A stretch of DNA of 54,182 nt. It comes from an uncultured Paracoccaceae bacterium. Lineage in GTDB: Bacteria; Pseudomonadota; Alphaproteobacteria; Rhodobacterales; Rhodobacteraceae. This document shows, piece after piece, positions 17,414 through 27,299 of this stretch. The notes beneath the pieces were generated by a model, which worked only from the letters and a program-made list of their open reading frames with translations, was not told the DNA's origin and made no database searches. The first letter of the stretch is position 1. Each line of letters starts with the position of its first letter. The DNA lies in the NCBI GenBank assembly GCA_913060475.1, contig CAJXSD010000014.1, forward strand, positions 1 through 54,182, read 5' to 3'. Both the position numbers and the translations under genes were made by a program.

Positions 17414-18265
17414 ATGAAAAACTGGCAAAAAACCGCAAGCTCAATGATAATTGCTGCAATTTGTGCGTTCCCTGCTGTGGCGCAGGATGCCACATCTGCC
17501 AAAACCGTGGTCGCCAGCGTGGATGGCACCGACATCACATTGGGCCATTTGATCTTGGCCTTTGATTCCTTGCCCGACGAATACAAAAGTTTGCCGGCCG
17601 ATCAGCTGTTCCAAGGGTTGATCGAACAGATGGTGCAACAAACCTTGCTGAGCAATTCGGCCAAGAACAAAGATGCGGCCATTGTTCAGCTGGCATTGGA
17701 AAACGAAAAACGCCTGTTGCACGCAGGCATCGCCGTCAACGAATTGACCGACGAACAAGTCACCGAAGAGGCAATCCGCGCCGCCTATGACGCGCAATAT
17801 GCCAATGTCGATCTGGGGCTGGAATATAACGCCGCGCATATTTTGGTCGAAACCGAAGAGGCGGCCAAGGATATGATCCAGAAACTGGCCGAGGGTGCCG
17901 ATTTTGCGGCCTTGGCGCAGGAATTTTCGACCGGTCCATCGGGTCCCAATGGGGGCGATTTGGGGTGGTTTAACCGTGGTGATATGGTCGGCCCCTTTGA
18001 TGCCGCGGTGGCGGATATGCAGGTGGGCGACATTGCCGGCCCCGTGCAGACGCAATTTGGCTGGCACGTCATTTCCCTGAAAGAAACGCGTGCGAAATCT
18101 GCGCCAGATTACGATATGGTCAAGGGCGAAATTGCCGTTGAATTGCAACGCCAAGCCGTGCAAGACCGCATTACATCGCTGGAACAGGCCGCGACCATCA
18201 CCCGCCTGTCTGTCGATGATATTGATAGCAACCTGATCAAAGATCCCACCCTGTTGGAGCAATAA
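17414..18265 (+). CDS. periplasmic parvulin-type peptidyl-prolyl isomerase
   Basis: Predicted secreted chaperone of 283 residues with a signal peptide ([20 protein letters not shown] then AVAQ) and a parvulin domain at about residues 135-225 ([52 protein letters not shown]). It probably assists folding of exported proteins, in keeping with its head-to-head position with secA. The start is decided by GAAGGAGATTCC directly before the ATG at 17414; the longer open frame upstream is not coding. It is followed by argJ after three bases. Close relatives are PrsA- or SurA-like foldases; I cannot place it more exactly. Confidence 0.9.
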   Translation: MKNWQKTASSMIIAAICAFPAVAQDATSAKTVVASVDGTDITLGHLILAFDSLPDEYKSLPADQLFQGLIEQMVQQTLLSNSAKNKDAAIVQLALENEKRLLHAGIAVNELTDEQVTEEAIRAAYDAQYANVDLGLEYNAAHILVETEEAAKDMIQKLAEGADFAALAQEFSTGPSGPNGGDLGWFNRGDMVGPFDAAVADMQVGDIAGPVQTQFGWHVISLKETRAKSAPDYDMVKGEIAVELQRQAVQDRITSLEQAATITRLSVDDIDSNLIKDPTLLEQ

Positions 18266-18268
18266 TTC

Positions 18269-19498
18269 ATGGCCAAAATTACCAAAGTGTCCCCCTTAGC
18301 CCCGGCGCAATTTCCCGATCTGCCTGTGATTGATGGGGTGAAATTTGCCACCGCCGCGGCCGGCGTGAAATATCAGGGTCGCACAGATGTGATGCTGGCG
18401 GTTGCGGATGCGGGCTCCACCATTGCGGGTGTGTTTACACGGTCCGCCACACGGTCGGCCCCTGTGTTGGATTGTCAGGACAAAATCAGCGGGCCTACGC
18501 CAAATGGTGTGGCCATTTTGGTCAATTCGGGCAATTCCAACGCCTTTACCGGTGCGCGCGGGCGTGAATCGGTGGCCGCCATTACAGGTGCGGTTGCGGA
18601 TATCACGGGGCTGGACGGGGCGGCGGTGTTTACATCATCGACAGGGGTCATTGGCGAACCCTTGCCCCATGATCGCATTATCGCAGTTTTGGGCCAGTTG
18701 AACGGCGATTTGGATGCAGGCAAAATCGGCGACGCGGCGCGGGCCATTATGACCACTGATACCTATCCCAAGGGAGCCATGGCACAGGTCGAAACCGACC
18801 AAGGCCCGATCAAAATCGCGGGCATCGCCAAAGGGTCGGGTATGATCGCCCCTGATATGGCGACGATGTTGGTCTATATCTTTACCGATGCCAAAATCGC
18901 GCAACCGGAATTGCAGGCCTTGGTCAGTGAAATCAATGATGCATCGTTTAACTGCATCACGGTCGACAGCGATACATCGACGTCAGATACGTTGTTGATG
19001 GTCGCGACGGGGGCCAGCGGGGTATCCGTTGATCGCGCGCATCAGGGGTTCAAATCGGCCCTGCGTGATGTGTTTATGGATCTGGCCCATCAGGTTGTCC
19101 GCGATGGCGAAGGGGCGACCAAGTTTGTCGAAATTCAAATCACCGGTGCGGCCACGGATACGGATGCCAAAACCCACGCCATGGCGATTGCCAATTCGCC
19201 GCTGGTCAAAACGGCGATTGCAGGGCAGGACCCGAACTGGGGCCGCGTTGTGATGGCGATCGGCAAATCCGGTGCCGCCGCAGATCGCGATTTGCTGACC
19301 ATCCGTTTTGGCGATATCACGGTGGCGGAAAACGGGTGGGTCTCCCCTAGCTATAGCGAAGACCAAGGCGCCGCCTATATGCAAAACGAACACCTGATCA
19401 TTGGGGTTGATTTGGGGTTAGGGCAGGGCACATCCACGGTTTGGACCTGTGACTTGACGCATGATTACATCGCCATTAACGCGGATTACCGATCATGA
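18269..19498 (+). CDS. argJ: bifunctional ornithine acetyltransferase / N-acetylglutamate synthase
   Basis: Arginine biosynthesis enzyme of 409 residues that moves the acetyl group from N-acetylornithine to glutamate and may also use acetyl-CoA. ArgJ is made as a precursor that cuts itself into alpha and beta chains at an Ala-Thr bond; the motif KGSGMIAPDMATML puts that bond at A198-T199. Other family segments are VNSGNSNAFTGARG, DPNWGRVVMAIGKSGA and the C-terminal HDYIAINADYRS. Whether it is bifunctional cannot be read from sequence alone. It lies three bases after the parvulin gene and overlaps mutT by ATGA. Confidence 0.96.
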   Translation: MAKITKVSPLAPAQFPDLPVIDGVKFATAAAGVKYQGRTDVMLAVADAGSTIAGVFTRSATRSAPVLDCQDKISGPTPNGVAILVNSGNSNAFTGARGRESVAAITGAVADITGLDGAAVFTSSTGVIGEPLPHDRIIAVLGQLNGDLDAGKIGDAARAIMTTDTYPKGAMAQVETDQGPIKIAGIAKGSGMIAPDMATMLVYIFTDAKIAQPELQALVSEINDASFNCITVDSDTSTSDTLLMVATGASGVSVDRAHQGFKSALRDVFMDLAHQVVRDGEGATKFVEIQITGAATDTDAKTHAMAIANSPLVKTAIAGQDPNWGRVVMAIGKSGAAADRDLLTIRFGDITVAENGWVSPSYSEDQGAAYMQNEHLIIGVDLGLGQGTSTVWTCDLTHDYIAINADYRS

Positions 19499-19893
19499 AA
19501 ATGGTATTGGTATCTGCCGTTGCCTTGGTCGATGGGGACGGGCGTGTGTTATTGGCCCAACGCCCCCCGGGCAAAGCCATGGCCGGATTATGGGAATTCC
19601 CGGGCGGCAAAGTCGAACCAGGCGAAACGCCCGAGGCGGCATTGGTGCGTGAACTGCACGAAGAATTGGGCATTGAAACATGGAACAGCTGCCTTGCCCC
19701 CCTGACATTCGCCAGCCACAGCTATGACGATTTCCATCTGCTGATGCCCTTGTTCGTCTGCCGCAAATGGAACGGTATCGTTCAGGGCAAAGAGGGCCAG
19801 AACTTAGCATGGGTCCATGCCCGCGATTTGCGCAATTACCCCATGCCCGCGGCCGATATCCCGCTGATCCCAATTTTGCGCGATTGGTTATAG
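19495..19893 (+). CDS. mutT: MutT-type Nudix hydrolase
   Basis: A 132-residue Nudix protein predicted to clean oxidised nucleotides such as 8-oxo-dGTP. The Nudix box is complete: GGKVEPGETPEAALVRELHE followed by ELG. Length and position next to argJ match MutT of related organisms. The ATG overlaps the argJ stop (ATGA at 19495-19498), so translation is coupled. A bidirectional terminator follows 42 bases after the stop. Other Nudix substrates are possible. Confidence 0.9.
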   Translation: MKMVLVSAVALVDGDGRVLLAQRPPGKAMAGLWEFPGGKVEPGETPEAALVRELHEELGIETWNSCLAPLTFASHSYDDFHLLMPLFVCRKWNGIVQGKEGQNLAWVHARDLRNYPMPAADIPLIPILRDWL

Positions 19894-19935
19894 GGCGCGT
19901 ATAACACCCCGATCTTGCAGATGTGTTGGGCCATA

Positions 19936-19961
19936 AAAAACCCGCCTTTCGGCGGGTTTTT
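19936..19961. terminator. bidirectional terminator between mutT and infB
   Basis: AAAAACCCGCC and GGCGGGTTTTT (19936-19946 with 19951-19961) form a perfect 11-base stem with a TTTC loop, with A and T tracts on both sides. It separates convergent mutT and infB. Confidence 0.9.
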
Positions 19962-19963
19962 GT

Positions 19964-22489
19964 TTAATCCAATTTGCGTTCGATTTCTTCGCGTTCGAAA
20001 ATCTCGATGACGTCCTTGGGACGAATATCGTCATAGTTTTCAAAGGCCATACCGCATTCTTGGCCGGACAGCACTTCTTTGACTTCGTCCTTGAACCGTT
20101 TCAGCGTTTTCAACGTGCCTTCGTGGATCACAACGTTGTCGCGCAACAGGCGTACACCTGCTGAACGGCGTGCGACACCTTCGGTGACAATACAACCGGC
20201 AACCTTGCCCACGCCGGACACCTTGAACACCTCTTTGATTTCGGCATAACCGATAAAGTTTTCGCGGATTTCGGCAGACAGCAGACCACTTGCGGCGGCT
20301 TTGATATCGTCGACCAGATCGTAGATCACGGAATAATACCGCACATCCACGCCTTTTTGGTTGGCCGAGTTACGGGCCGATGCATTTGCACGCACGTTAA
20401 AGCCCATGACAGGCGCACCCGATGCTTCGGCAAGGCCGATGTCGGTATCGGTGATTGCACCCACGCCATAGTGGATAACGCGCACGCGCACTTCTTCGTT
20501 ACCGATTTTTTCCATGGCTTGAACGATCGCTTCGGCGGATCCTTGTACATCGGCTTTGACGATGATGGGCAATTCGGATACGTTTGCATCCTCTTTCGCC
20601 TTGGCCATCATCTGTTCCAATGTCTTGGCGGCACCAGCTGCGGCGCGTTTTTCTTTGAAAACGTTTTCGCGGTATTCGGCGATTTCACGGGCCTGTGCTT
20701 CGGTGTCGACCACGTTCAAAACATCCCCTGCCTCGGGGGTGCCGTTTAGGCCCAGAACCTCAACCGGAACGGATGGGCCTGCCTCTTTGACGCGTTCACC
20801 TTTGTCATTGACCAAGGCGCGGACTTTACCCCACTGTTGGCCGACCACAAAAATATCGCCTTGGCGCAATGTACCTTTTTCAACCAAAACAGTGGCAACA
20901 GGGCCGCGGCCCACATCCAACTGTGCCTCGATCACGGCACCTTGGGCGGCGCGATCTGGGTTTGCCTTAAGTTCCAGAATTTCCGCCTGCAGGGCAATCG
21001 CCTCAAGCAGGTTATCCAGACCCATACCGGTCAAGGCAGAGACTTCGACGTCCTGCACGTCGCCTGACATGGCCTCAACCACGATTTCATGCTGCAACAG
21101 GTCTGTGCGCACTTTCATCGGGTTGGCATCGGGTTTGTCGCATTTGTTGATCGCGACAATCATCGGTACCTTGGCCGCTTTGGCGTGGTTGATCGCCTCG
21201 ACGGTCTGGGGCATCACGGCGTCATCTGCTGCAACCACCAAAACAACGATGTCCGTGACCTGCGCACCGCGTGATCGCATCGATGTAAAGGCCGCGTGAC
21301 CGGGCGTGTCCAAGAATGACAGCACGGCGCCGTCCTTGGTTTCGACCTGATAGGCGCCGATGTGCTGGGTGATACCGCCTGCTTCGCCGGATACAACCTT
21401 GGTGTTGCGGATGGCGTCCAACAGCGATGTTTTGCCGTGGTCCACGTGGCCCATGATGGTGATCACAGGGGGACGCGGTTTTAGGTTGGCGTCGTCCTCG
21501 GGGGTTTCCTTGATGATGTCTTCGACATCAGCATCGGATACGCGCACGATTTTGTGGCCAAATTCTTCGATGATCAATTCGGCTGTGTCGGCATCGATGG
21601 ATTGGTTTTGCGTCACCATCATGCCCATTTTCATCAAGGCTTTGACCACCTCGGCCACGCGTTCGGCCATGCGGTTGGCCAATTCAGAAACCACAATGCT
21701 TTCAGGGACCTGAACATCGCGCACAATCTTTTCGCGCTCGGTCTGTTGTCCCATGGCTTTCTGGCGCGCGCGTTCTTGCTTACGCTTCATCGCGGCCATG
21801 GATTTCTGACGGCCACCTTCGCCACCGTCTAGGGCCTGCGACAGGGTTAATTTACCAGAACGACGGCCACCATCATCCCCGCGCGCTTTGGCACGGCGAT
21901 CGCTGTCATCCTCTTTGCCGCGTTTGCGCGACGGTGTTTGGGGCGCGGCAGGCTTGGCCACGCGCGAATCGCTTGGCGCACGCTTGGGGGCCTCGGCTGC
22001 AGCGGCCTCTTTGGCGGTGGGCTCGGTTTTGGCACGCTCTTCCGCTTTGCGGCGATCCTCGGCCTCTTGGCGGGCGCGCTCTTCTTCTTCGGCTTTCTGG
22101 CGGGCGCGCTCTTCGACTTCGCGCTGTTCGCGCTCTTTCGCTTCTTGCTCGGCGCGGCGACGCTCGCGCTCTTCTTCGCGGGCACGCTCTTCTGCTACGC
22201 GGGCTGCTTGCTCTTCTGCTTCGCGGGCTTTGGCGGCTTGTAACGCCTTGAGACGGCGTTCCATTTCCGCATCGTTGATTCCGGCAGGACGTTTTGATTG
22301 ACCCGATCCTGCGGACCCAGCGGATGCAGTTGTTGGTTTTGCCGCGCTGGGTTTTGATACCGCAAAACGTTTCTTAGACTTGGTTTCGACCACAACGCTG
22401 TTGGTCCGCCCATGGCTAAAGCTTTGTTTTACGTTCCCAGAACGTGGTCCACGAACACCCAAGGTTTTTTTGCCGTCACTATCGCTCAT
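19964..22489 (-). CDS. infB: translation initiation factor IF-2
   Basis: GTPase that delivers initiator tRNA to the 30S subunit. The 841-residue protein has an IF-2 associated N-terminal segment ([15 protein letters not shown]), a long charged coiled coil at about 73-155 rich in Glu, Arg and Ala, then the G domain with GHVDHGKT (347-354), DTPGHAAF and NKCD, and the C-terminal domains II to IV. The ATG overlaps the stop of the ylxR gene (ATGA). It closes the rimP-nusA-ylxR-infB operon. The last codon lies next to the terminator at 19936-19961. Confidence 0.97.
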   Translation of the reverse strand: MSDSDGKKTLGVRGPRSGNVKQSFSHGRTNSVVVETKSKKRFAVSKPSAAKPTTASAGSAGSGQSKRPAGINDAEMERRLKALQAAKAREAEEQAARVAEERAREEERERRRAEQEAKEREQREVEERARQKAEEEERARQEAEDRRKAEERAKTEPTAKEAAAAEAPKRAPSDSRVAKPAAPQTPSRKRGKEDDSDRRAKARGDDGGRRSGKLTLSQALDGGEGGRQKSMAAMKRKQERARQKAMGQQTEREKIVRDVQVPESIVVSELANRMAERVAEVVKALMKMGMMVTQNQSIDADTAELIIEEFGHKIVRVSDADVEDIIKETPEDDANLKPRPPVITIMGHVDHGKTSLLDAIRNTKVVSGEAGGITQHIGAYQVETKDGAVLSFLDTPGHAAFTSMRSRGAQVTDIVVLVVAADDAVMPQTVEAINHAKAAKVPMIVAINKCDKPDANPMKVRTDLLQHEIVVEAMSGDVQDVEVSALTGMGLDNLLEAIALQAEILELKANPDRAAQGAVIEAQLDVGRGPVATVLVEKGTLRQGDIFVVGQQWGKVRALVNDKGERVKEAGPSVPVEVLGLNGTPEAGDVLNVVDTEAQAREIAEYRENVFKEKRAAAGAAKTLEQMMAKAKEDANVSELPIIVKADVQGSAEAIVQAMEKIGNEEVRVRVIHYGVGAITDTDIGLAEASGAPVMGFNVRANASARNSANQKGVDVRYYSVIYDLVDDIKAAASGLLSAEIRENFIGYAEIKEVFKVSGVGKVAGCIVTEGVARRSAGVRLLRDNVVIHEGTLKTLKRFKDEVKEVLSGQECGMAFENYDDIRPKDVIEIFEREEIERKLD

Positions 22490-23118
22490 CTAGCTGTCTT
22501 ATCCTTCCCGGAGGTGATTTTGCCCCCGTCATTTGCACGCAAGCCTTTCAGCCGTTGTGCTTCATCTACTACACGCTGCGTCAATCCGCCAGATGCCAGC
22601 GCGCAATGAATCACAGTTTGTCGCCCAAATGCCGCGCCCAATTCATCTGCGGTTAGCCAACCGATGAATTTGCCGCCATAGGGCGTGCTAAGTTTTGATT
22701 TGCCGCGTTCAGAACCATCACAGGCTTGGATCAGGATCCGCGCCTCTTCTTTGGCAAGCCAATCTTTGACTTTTTCGTATCCTGCAACGGCATGGCCGGA
22801 TTTCCGCGCCAGTGAAATTAATTCCACAACACGGCGGGCCAATAATTTTTCGACCTCAGACACAAGATCGGGGTGTACGCTCACGTTTTGCTTGGCACCT
22901 CGTGAAAATAACCCCTTGGACACCGCTTTTTCAAGGGCTGCGCGATCTGCGCTGACCCAAATCCCACGACCGGGCAATTTTTCCATGATATCTGGAAAAA
23001 TTTCGCCCGTGGGTGAGGTCACAAAGCGGATTAACCCGTGTTTTGGCTGCACCTCGCCTGTGGCAATGCATTTGCGCTCAGGCTCTTCGGCCTTGGTATG
23101 TGTGCCGCCACGGGTCAT
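22486..23118 (-). CDS. YlxR-type RNA-binding protein with L7Ae-like domain
   Basis: A 210-residue two-domain protein. Residues about 12-90 match the YlxR/DUF448 fold ([31 protein letters not shown]), and about 90-180 resemble an L7Ae-type ribosomal domain ([28 protein letters not shown]). The fusion is typical for alphaproteobacteria. YlxR proteins bind RNA, and some act on RNase P or on transcription; the exact role here is unknown. It lies six bases after nusA and overlaps infB by four bases. Confidence 0.88.
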   Translation of the reverse strand: MTRGGTHTKAEEPERKCIATGEVQPKHGLIRFVTSPTGEIFPDIMEKLPGRGIWVSADRAALEKAVSKGLFSRGAKQNVSVHPDLVSEVEKLLARRVVELISLARKSGHAVAGYEKVKDWLAKEEARILIQACDGSERGKSKLSTPYGGKFIGWLTADELGAAFGRQTVIHCALASGGLTQRVVDEAQRLKGLRANDGGKITSGKDKTAR

Positions 23119-23124
23119 TTTTGA

Positions 23125-24729
23125 TTATTCTTCCTCGTTTTGCTCTGTGTCATCGCTGTGTGCGATGGCATCCTCTGGATCGATCCAACCCAAAGCAACA
23201 CGAGCCGTCATGATCAGGTCTTGTGCTTCTTCTAGGCTGACGTCGAATGATTCCAGCAGGCCGTCATCCTTGACGCGCTGGCCGTCGACAGTTGTCCAGC
23301 CGCCGGCCAATTCCCAATCGGCGCAGGTTGCGAAATCTTCTAGGGATTTGATGCCATCTTCGGCCAGTGCCACCAACATTTGTGGGGTCAGACCGTCAAA
23401 GTTCATCAAGGTATCATCGGCACCCAATTCGATTGCGCGTGCGTTTGCTTTGCGGGCTTCTTCTTCCAGATGCTCGCGGGCGCGGGTCTGCAGCTCTTGT
23501 GCGGTGTCTTCGTCGACGCCATCAATCACCAGCAGTTCGTCCAATTCAACGAATGCCACCTCTTCTAGTGATGTAAAGCCTTCGGCGACCAGCAATTGGG
23601 CAAAGAATTCGTCCAGATCCAGGGTGTCCATGAACAGGCCAGTGCGCTCTTCGAATTCTTTCTGACGGCGCGCTGATTCTTCGGCTTCGGTCATGATGTC
23701 GATGTCCAGGCCGGTCAGCTGGCTGGCCAGACGGACGTTTTGACCGCGGCGGCCGATGGCCAGAGATAATTGTTCCTCTGGTACGACAACTTCGATTTTG
23801 CCGGCTTCTTCGTCCAGAACAACCTTGGTCACCTGGGCCGGTTGCAATGCGTTGACCAAGAATGTGGGCTGATCTTCGTTCCATGGAATGATGTCGATTT
23901 TTTCGCCCTGCAATTCATTTACAACGGCCTGAACACGGCTGCCGCGCATACCGACGCAGGCCCCCACTGGGTCAATCGATCCATCCGCCGCATAAACGGC
24001 GATTTTCGCGCGCGAACCGGGGTCGCGGGATACGGATTTGATTTCAATGATGCCTTCGTAGATTTCGGGCACTTCCATTTTGAACAGCTCGGCCATGAAT
24101 TCAGGCGCGGTGCGGGATAGGAAAATCTGTGGCCCGCGCACTTCGCGGCGCACATCCTTGATGTAACAGCGCACACGGTCCCCGGGACGATAGCTTTCGC
24201 GGCCAATTTTTTCGTTGCGGCGCAGGATCGCTTCGCCGCGGCCAACATCAACGATGACGTTGCCATATTCTTCGCGTTTGACGGTTCCGTTGATAATGGT
24301 GCCTGCGCGGTCTTGGAACTCTTCGAATTGGCGATCACGTTCTGCTTCGCGGACTTTCTGCAAAATCACCTGTTTGGCGGATTGTGCGGCAATTCGGCCC
24401 AATTCAACGGGTGGAATTTCTTCGACGAATTGGTCCCCAACCGCTGGGTTTTCCATATATTGCTTGGCCTGTTCGACCGTCATTTCCGCCTGATAGTTTT
24501 CCAACTCGGCCTCTTCGACGACGGTACGGACGCGGGTAAATGTCGCGCGGCCTGTTTTGCGGTCGATGGACACGCGAATGTCCATTTCGGCACCATAACG
24601 GGATTTCGCGGCGCGGGCCAACGATTCCTCCATCGCGGACACAACCAGACCGGGGTCGATCATTTTTTCGCGTGCGACAGCTTCGGCTGTTTGCAATAAT
24701 TCCAACTGGTTTGCAGATGTAATTGCCAT
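23125..24729 (-). CDS. nusA: transcription termination/antitermination factor NusA
   Basis: RNA polymerase-associated factor that governs pausing, termination and antitermination. The 534-residue protein shows the N-terminal RNAP-binding domain (residues 1 to about 125), the S1 domain (GTIINGTVKREEYGNVIVDV), two KH domains (GSRAKIAVYAADGSIDPVG, GKIEVVVPEEQLSLAIGRR), and C-terminal acidic repeats with HhH-like segments (LLVAEGFTSLEEVAFV, LVALAEDGIKSLEDFA). The start is supported by GAGGAGTAATC before the ATG. The gene is two bases from rimP and six from ylxR, in one operon. Confidence 0.97.
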   Translation of the reverse strand: MAITSANQLELLQTAEAVAREKMIDPGLVVSAMEESLARAAKSRYGAEMDIRVSIDRKTGRATFTRVRTVVEEAELENYQAEMTVEQAKQYMENPAVGDQFVEEIPPVELGRIAAQSAKQVILQKVREAERDRQFEEFQDRAGTIINGTVKREEYGNVIVDVGRGEAILRRNEKIGRESYRPGDRVRCYIKDVRREVRGPQIFLSRTAPEFMAELFKMEVPEIYEGIIEIKSVSRDPGSRAKIAVYAADGSIDPVGACVGMRGSRVQAVVNELQGEKIDIIPWNEDQPTFLVNALQPAQVTKVVLDEEAGKIEVVVPEEQLSLAIGRRGQNVRLASQLTGLDIDIMTEAEESARRQKEFEERTGLFMDTLDLDEFFAQLLVAEGFTSLEEVAFVELDELLVIDGVDEDTAQELQTRAREHLEEEARKANARAIELGADDTLMNFDGLTPQMLVALAEDGIKSLEDFATCADWELAGGWTTVDGQRVKDDGLLESFDVSLEEAQDLIMTARVALGWIDPEDAIAHSDDTEQNEEE

Positions 24730-24731
24730 GA

Positions 24732-25307
24732 TTACTCCTCTTCGGACCCTTCTTCGGTCTCGATTTCGTCAAAATTCTCTTGGTTTAGGTTTTGCGTCGC
24801 TTTGCGTTGACGCAGCATTTCTTGGATTAATTCGTCGGTCAGAACCAGTTTGGCATCTGACAGCCAGTCAAATTCCAGCCCGATTGTGCCTTCGGTGACG
24901 TTGATCAACACTTCGGTGCCTTCGACGCCGGCCAAAACACCTTTGAATCGGCGGCGGCCGTCGATCATTTCGGATGTTTCTAACTTGGCCTCATAGCCTT
25001 CGAACATTTCGAAATCCTTTAGGCGCGTCAGCGGGCGGTCGATGCCGGGGCTGGATACCTCAAGGTGATAGGGGTCTGTGATCGGATCCTCGACATCCAA
25101 AATGGCGCTGACCGCGGTCGAAATATCGCCGCAATCGTCAACCTCGATCCCGCCTTGGGGTTTGTCTGCCATGATTTGCAGCGTCTTGGTTTCGCCGCCC
25201 ATCAGGCGCACGCGCACCAGTTCAAACCCCATGTCTTCGATCACGGGGGTGATAATTGCAGCCAGGCGGACATCCATGGCAGCTTTGGCAATCAGGTTAT
25301 TCGTCAT
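24732..25307 (-). CDS. rimP: ribosome maturation factor RimP
   Basis: Assembly factor for the 30S subunit, 191 residues from the chosen ATG ([15 protein letters not shown]). The N-terminal domain reads [18 protein letters not shown] and the second has [19 protein letters not shown]. The acidic C-terminal tail ([14 protein letters not shown]) is usual in this order. A short GGAAAG lies right before the ATG. It is the first gene of the nusA operon; a sigma-70-type promoter and an intrinsic terminator lie in its short leader (25320-25418), so expression may be controlled by read-through. Confidence 0.93.
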   Translation of the reverse strand: MTNNLIAKAAMDVRLAAIITPVIEDMGFELVRVRLMGGETKTLQIMADKPQGGIEVDDCGDISTAVSAILDVEDPITDPYHLEVSSPGIDRPLTRLKDFEMFEGYEAKLETSEMIDGRRRFKGVLAGVEGTEVLINVTEGTIGLEFDWLSDAKLVLTDELIQEMLRQRKATQNLNQENFDEIETEEGSEEE

Positions 25308-25319
25308 CTTTCCAAACAC

Positions 25320-25343
25320 AAAAAAACGGGCGCGCGGCCCGTT
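25320..25343 (-). terminator. leader terminator (candidate attenuator) upstream of rimP
   Basis: On the minus strand AACGGGC and GCCCGTT pair perfectly (25343-25337 with 25331-25325) around a CGCGC loop, followed by five more U (25324-25320). The structure ends only 12 bases before the rimP ATG and lies downstream of the promoter at 25390-25418, so transcripts must read through it to express the operon. Confidence 0.7.
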
Positions 25344-25352
25344 GCAATTTCC

Positions 25353-25377
25353 GGTGGAGCGTTGTTCCCAACGCACC
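25353..25377 (-). promoter_or_regulatory. upstream hairpin in the rimP leader
   Basis: GCGTTG and CAACGC pair around four bases, with an outer GGT/ACC that leaves a bulge. It lies between the predicted promoter and the leader terminator. Its CGTTG arm could also pair with CAACG at the foot of the terminator stem, which would allow competing structures. This alternative pairing is inferred from sequence. Confidence 0.4.
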
Positions 25378-25389
25378 GCTGTTGGCCTG

Positions 25390-25418
25390 TCTATACGCCG
25401 ATTGCACCATAACTGCAA
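25390..25418 (-). promoter_or_regulatory. sigma-70-type promoter of the rimP-nusA-ylxR-infB operon
   Basis: On the minus strand TTGCAG (25418-25413), a 17-base spacer and TATAGA (25395-25390). Both boxes match well and spacing is ideal. The predicted transcript start is near 25383, giving a leader of about 76 bases. Confidence 0.6.
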
Positions 25419-25497
25419 GCGTTCATTTGAATGCCCCTTGCACGCAGGGACCGCATGGGGTGTTATACGCACAGTATTCAGGGGACAGGCCGCGCAG

Positions 25498-26184
25498 ATG
25501 CTAGGTGAAACAGAATGGATGGCCGTGACGTTATCGGTGCAGGTGTCGCTGTGGGCCACAGTGATCAGCCTGCCGGTTGCCATTGGTGTGGCCTATGTGT
25601 TGGCGCGGCGTGACTTTCGGGGGCATGCGGTGTTGAATGCGCTGGTGCATGCGCCCCTGGTGTTGCCGCCTGTGGTGACTGGGTATTTGTTATTATTGCT
25701 TTTTTCGCGAAATGGGCCTGCGGGGCAGGTGTTGCAGGATTGGTTCGGTGTCACACTGGCATTTCGCTGGACGGGGGCCGTTTTGGCGGCGGCGATCATG
25801 GCGTTTCCGTTGATGGTGCGCGCCATCCGTTTGGGGTTTGAGGCGGTCGATCCCAAATTGGAACAGGCGGCCAAGACACTGGGCGCGGGTCCCTTGGTGG
25901 TGTTTGGCACCGTGACGCTGCCGCTGATTTTTCCCGGTATTTTGGCAGGGGTTGTTTTGGCCTTTGCCAAGGCGATGGGGGAATTTGGGGCCACAATTAC
26001 ATTCGTGTCAAATATTCCCGGGCAGACGCAAACGATTCCTTCTGCGATTTACAGTGCGATGCAGGTTCCGGGACAGGAACCCGTTGCCATGACCTTGGTC
26101 CTGATATCTGCGGGCATTGCCGTTGGCGCGCTGATTGTGTCTGAAATTCTGGCGCGCCGGATGCAGCGGCGTCTGGCGGCATAG
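25498..26184 (+). CDS. modB: molybdate ABC transporter permease
   Basis: Inner-membrane permease of 228 residues with about five hydrophobic helices. The ATPase-coupling EAA motif lies in [21 protein letters not shown], and [21 protein letters not shown] is a ModB hallmark. The ATG at 25498 gives the usual N-terminus ([20 protein letters not shown]); the frame is open further upstream, but that reading mirrors rimP and is not real. It is followed by modC after 14 bases. No modA, the periplasmic molybdate-binding protein, is found upstream: the gap to rimP is only 190 bases. Confidence 0.92.
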   Translation: MLGETEWMAVTLSVQVSLWATVISLPVAIGVAYVLARRDFRGHAVLNALVHAPLVLPPVVTGYLLLLLFSRNGPAGQVLQDWFGVTLAFRWTGAVLAAAIMAFPLMVRAIRLGFEAVDPKLEQAAKTLGAGPLVVFGTVTLPLIFPGILAGVVLAFAKAMGEFGATITFVSNIPGQTQTIPSAIYSAMQVPGQEPVAMTLVLISAGIAVGALIVSEILARRMQRRLAA

Positions 26185-26198
26185 GCGGGGGATCGGAT

Positions 26199-27287
26199 AT
26201 GGCATTATCGGTTGCACTGAAACATCGCCTTGGGGCATTTTCGCTGGATCTGTCGTTTGATGTGCCCAACGGGGTCACGGCCCTGTTTGGTCGGTCTGGG
26301 GCGGGAAAAACCAGCGTGATCAACGCGGTGGCCGGGTTAATCACCCCACGGGCGGGGCGTATTTGCATCCAGAACCAAGTTGTTTTTGACCATGCCGCCG
26401 GAATAAACGTGCCGGCCCACAAACGTGGTGTGGGATATGTGTTTCAGGATGCGCGGCTGTTTCCGCATTTGTCTGTTGCCGGAAATTTATCCTATGCGGT
26501 CAAATTCGGACGCGCCGTGGCGGACGATGCATTGCACCACCGGATTGTGGATATGTTGGGTCTGGGCCATTTGATGTCGCGCCGTCCCGCAGGGTTGTCG
26601 GGCGGTGAAAAACAGCGCGTGGCAATTGCGCGGGCGTTGTTATCATCGCCGCGGGTTTTGTTAATGGACGAACCCTTGGCCGCATTGGACGGGGCCCGCA
26701 AATCTGAAATTCTGCCCTATCTTGAAACGCTGCGCGATGAATTGGACCTGCCGATTCTATATGTCAGCCATGCTGTCAGCGAAATTGCCCGATTGGCGGA
26801 CCAAGTTGTTGTCATACAGGACGGGCAGGTTGTGGCCAATGACACCACTGAGGCGGTTTTTGCGGATGCGGATTTGGCACCCAGTTTGGGGCTGCGTGAT
26901 GCGGGGGCGGTGATGACGGGCCGTGTGATGGCCCATGATCCGGACGGTTTGACGCATCTGTCTGCGGCCGGTGGACATATGTATTTACCCCAGATCCAGG
27001 CACCGATTGGGGCAACCGTGCGCCTGCGCATTTTGGCCCAAGACGTGACATTGATGCGCGATGCCCCGCAAAACATATCAGCCCTAAACATTGTTGCAGG
27101 TACAATTTTGGCGGTGCGGCGGGGGGACGGACCGGGCGCGATTGTGACATTGCAATGCGGACCCGATCGTATTTTGGCACGGGTCACGGGCCGGTCCGTG
27201 GATGCAATGGGGTTGCAGGTGGGCATGCCGTGCTATGCGGTTGTAAAATCAGTGTCCGTCAGCCCCAATGAGGTGGGGCAACATTAA
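26199..27287 (+). CDS. modC: molybdate ABC transporter ATPase
   Basis: A 362-residue ATPase with Walker A GRSGAGKT (31-38), the signature LSGGEKQR, Walker B VLLMDEP and a C-terminal MOP-like molybdate-binding domain from about residue 290 (SALNIVAGTILAVRRG, VGMPCYAVVKSVSV). The domain order is that of ModC rather than sulfate CysA. It couples to the ModB permease to import molybdate, the source for the molybdenum cofactor used by the xanthine dehydrogenase encoded about 8 kb away. The ATG follows GGGGGATCGGAT. Confidence 0.94.
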   Translation: MALSVALKHRLGAFSLDLSFDVPNGVTALFGRSGAGKTSVINAVAGLITPRAGRICIQNQVVFDHAAGINVPAHKRGVGYVFQDARLFPHLSVAGNLSYAVKFGRAVADDALHHRIVDMLGLGHLMSRRPAGLSGGEKQRVAIARALLSSPRVLLMDEPLAALDGARKSEILPYLETLRDELDLPILYVSHAVSEIARLADQVVVIQDGQVVANDTTEAVFADADLAPSLGLRDAGAVMTGRVMAHDPDGLTHLSAAGGHMYLPQIQAPIGATVRLRILAQDVTLMRDAPQNISALNIVAGTILAVRRGDGPGAIVTLQCGPDRILARVTGRSVDAMGLQVGMPCYAVVKSVSVSPNEVGQH

Positions 27288-27299
27288 TTCCGGCGTCAG

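Noticed and set aside
17240-17428. N-terminal extension of secA to 17428
   Set aside because: SecA begins with [10 protein letters not shown]; the extra residues are unlike the family, and a ribosome-binding site precedes the ATG pair at 17239-17242.
20556-21299. 247-codon plus-strand frame inside infB
   Set aside because: Low-complexity Ser/Thr/Ala sequence opposite the conserved IF-2 G domain; no start site or motif.
21960-22310. tandem repeat array in the GC- and AG-rich part of infB
   Set aside because: The repetitive look comes from Glu/Arg/Ala codons of the IF-2 coiled coil, not from DNA repeats.
25078-25497. N-terminal extension of modB upstream of 25498
   Set aside because: The extension runs antisense to rimP and has no membrane or family features; the ATG at 25498 gives the normal ModB start.
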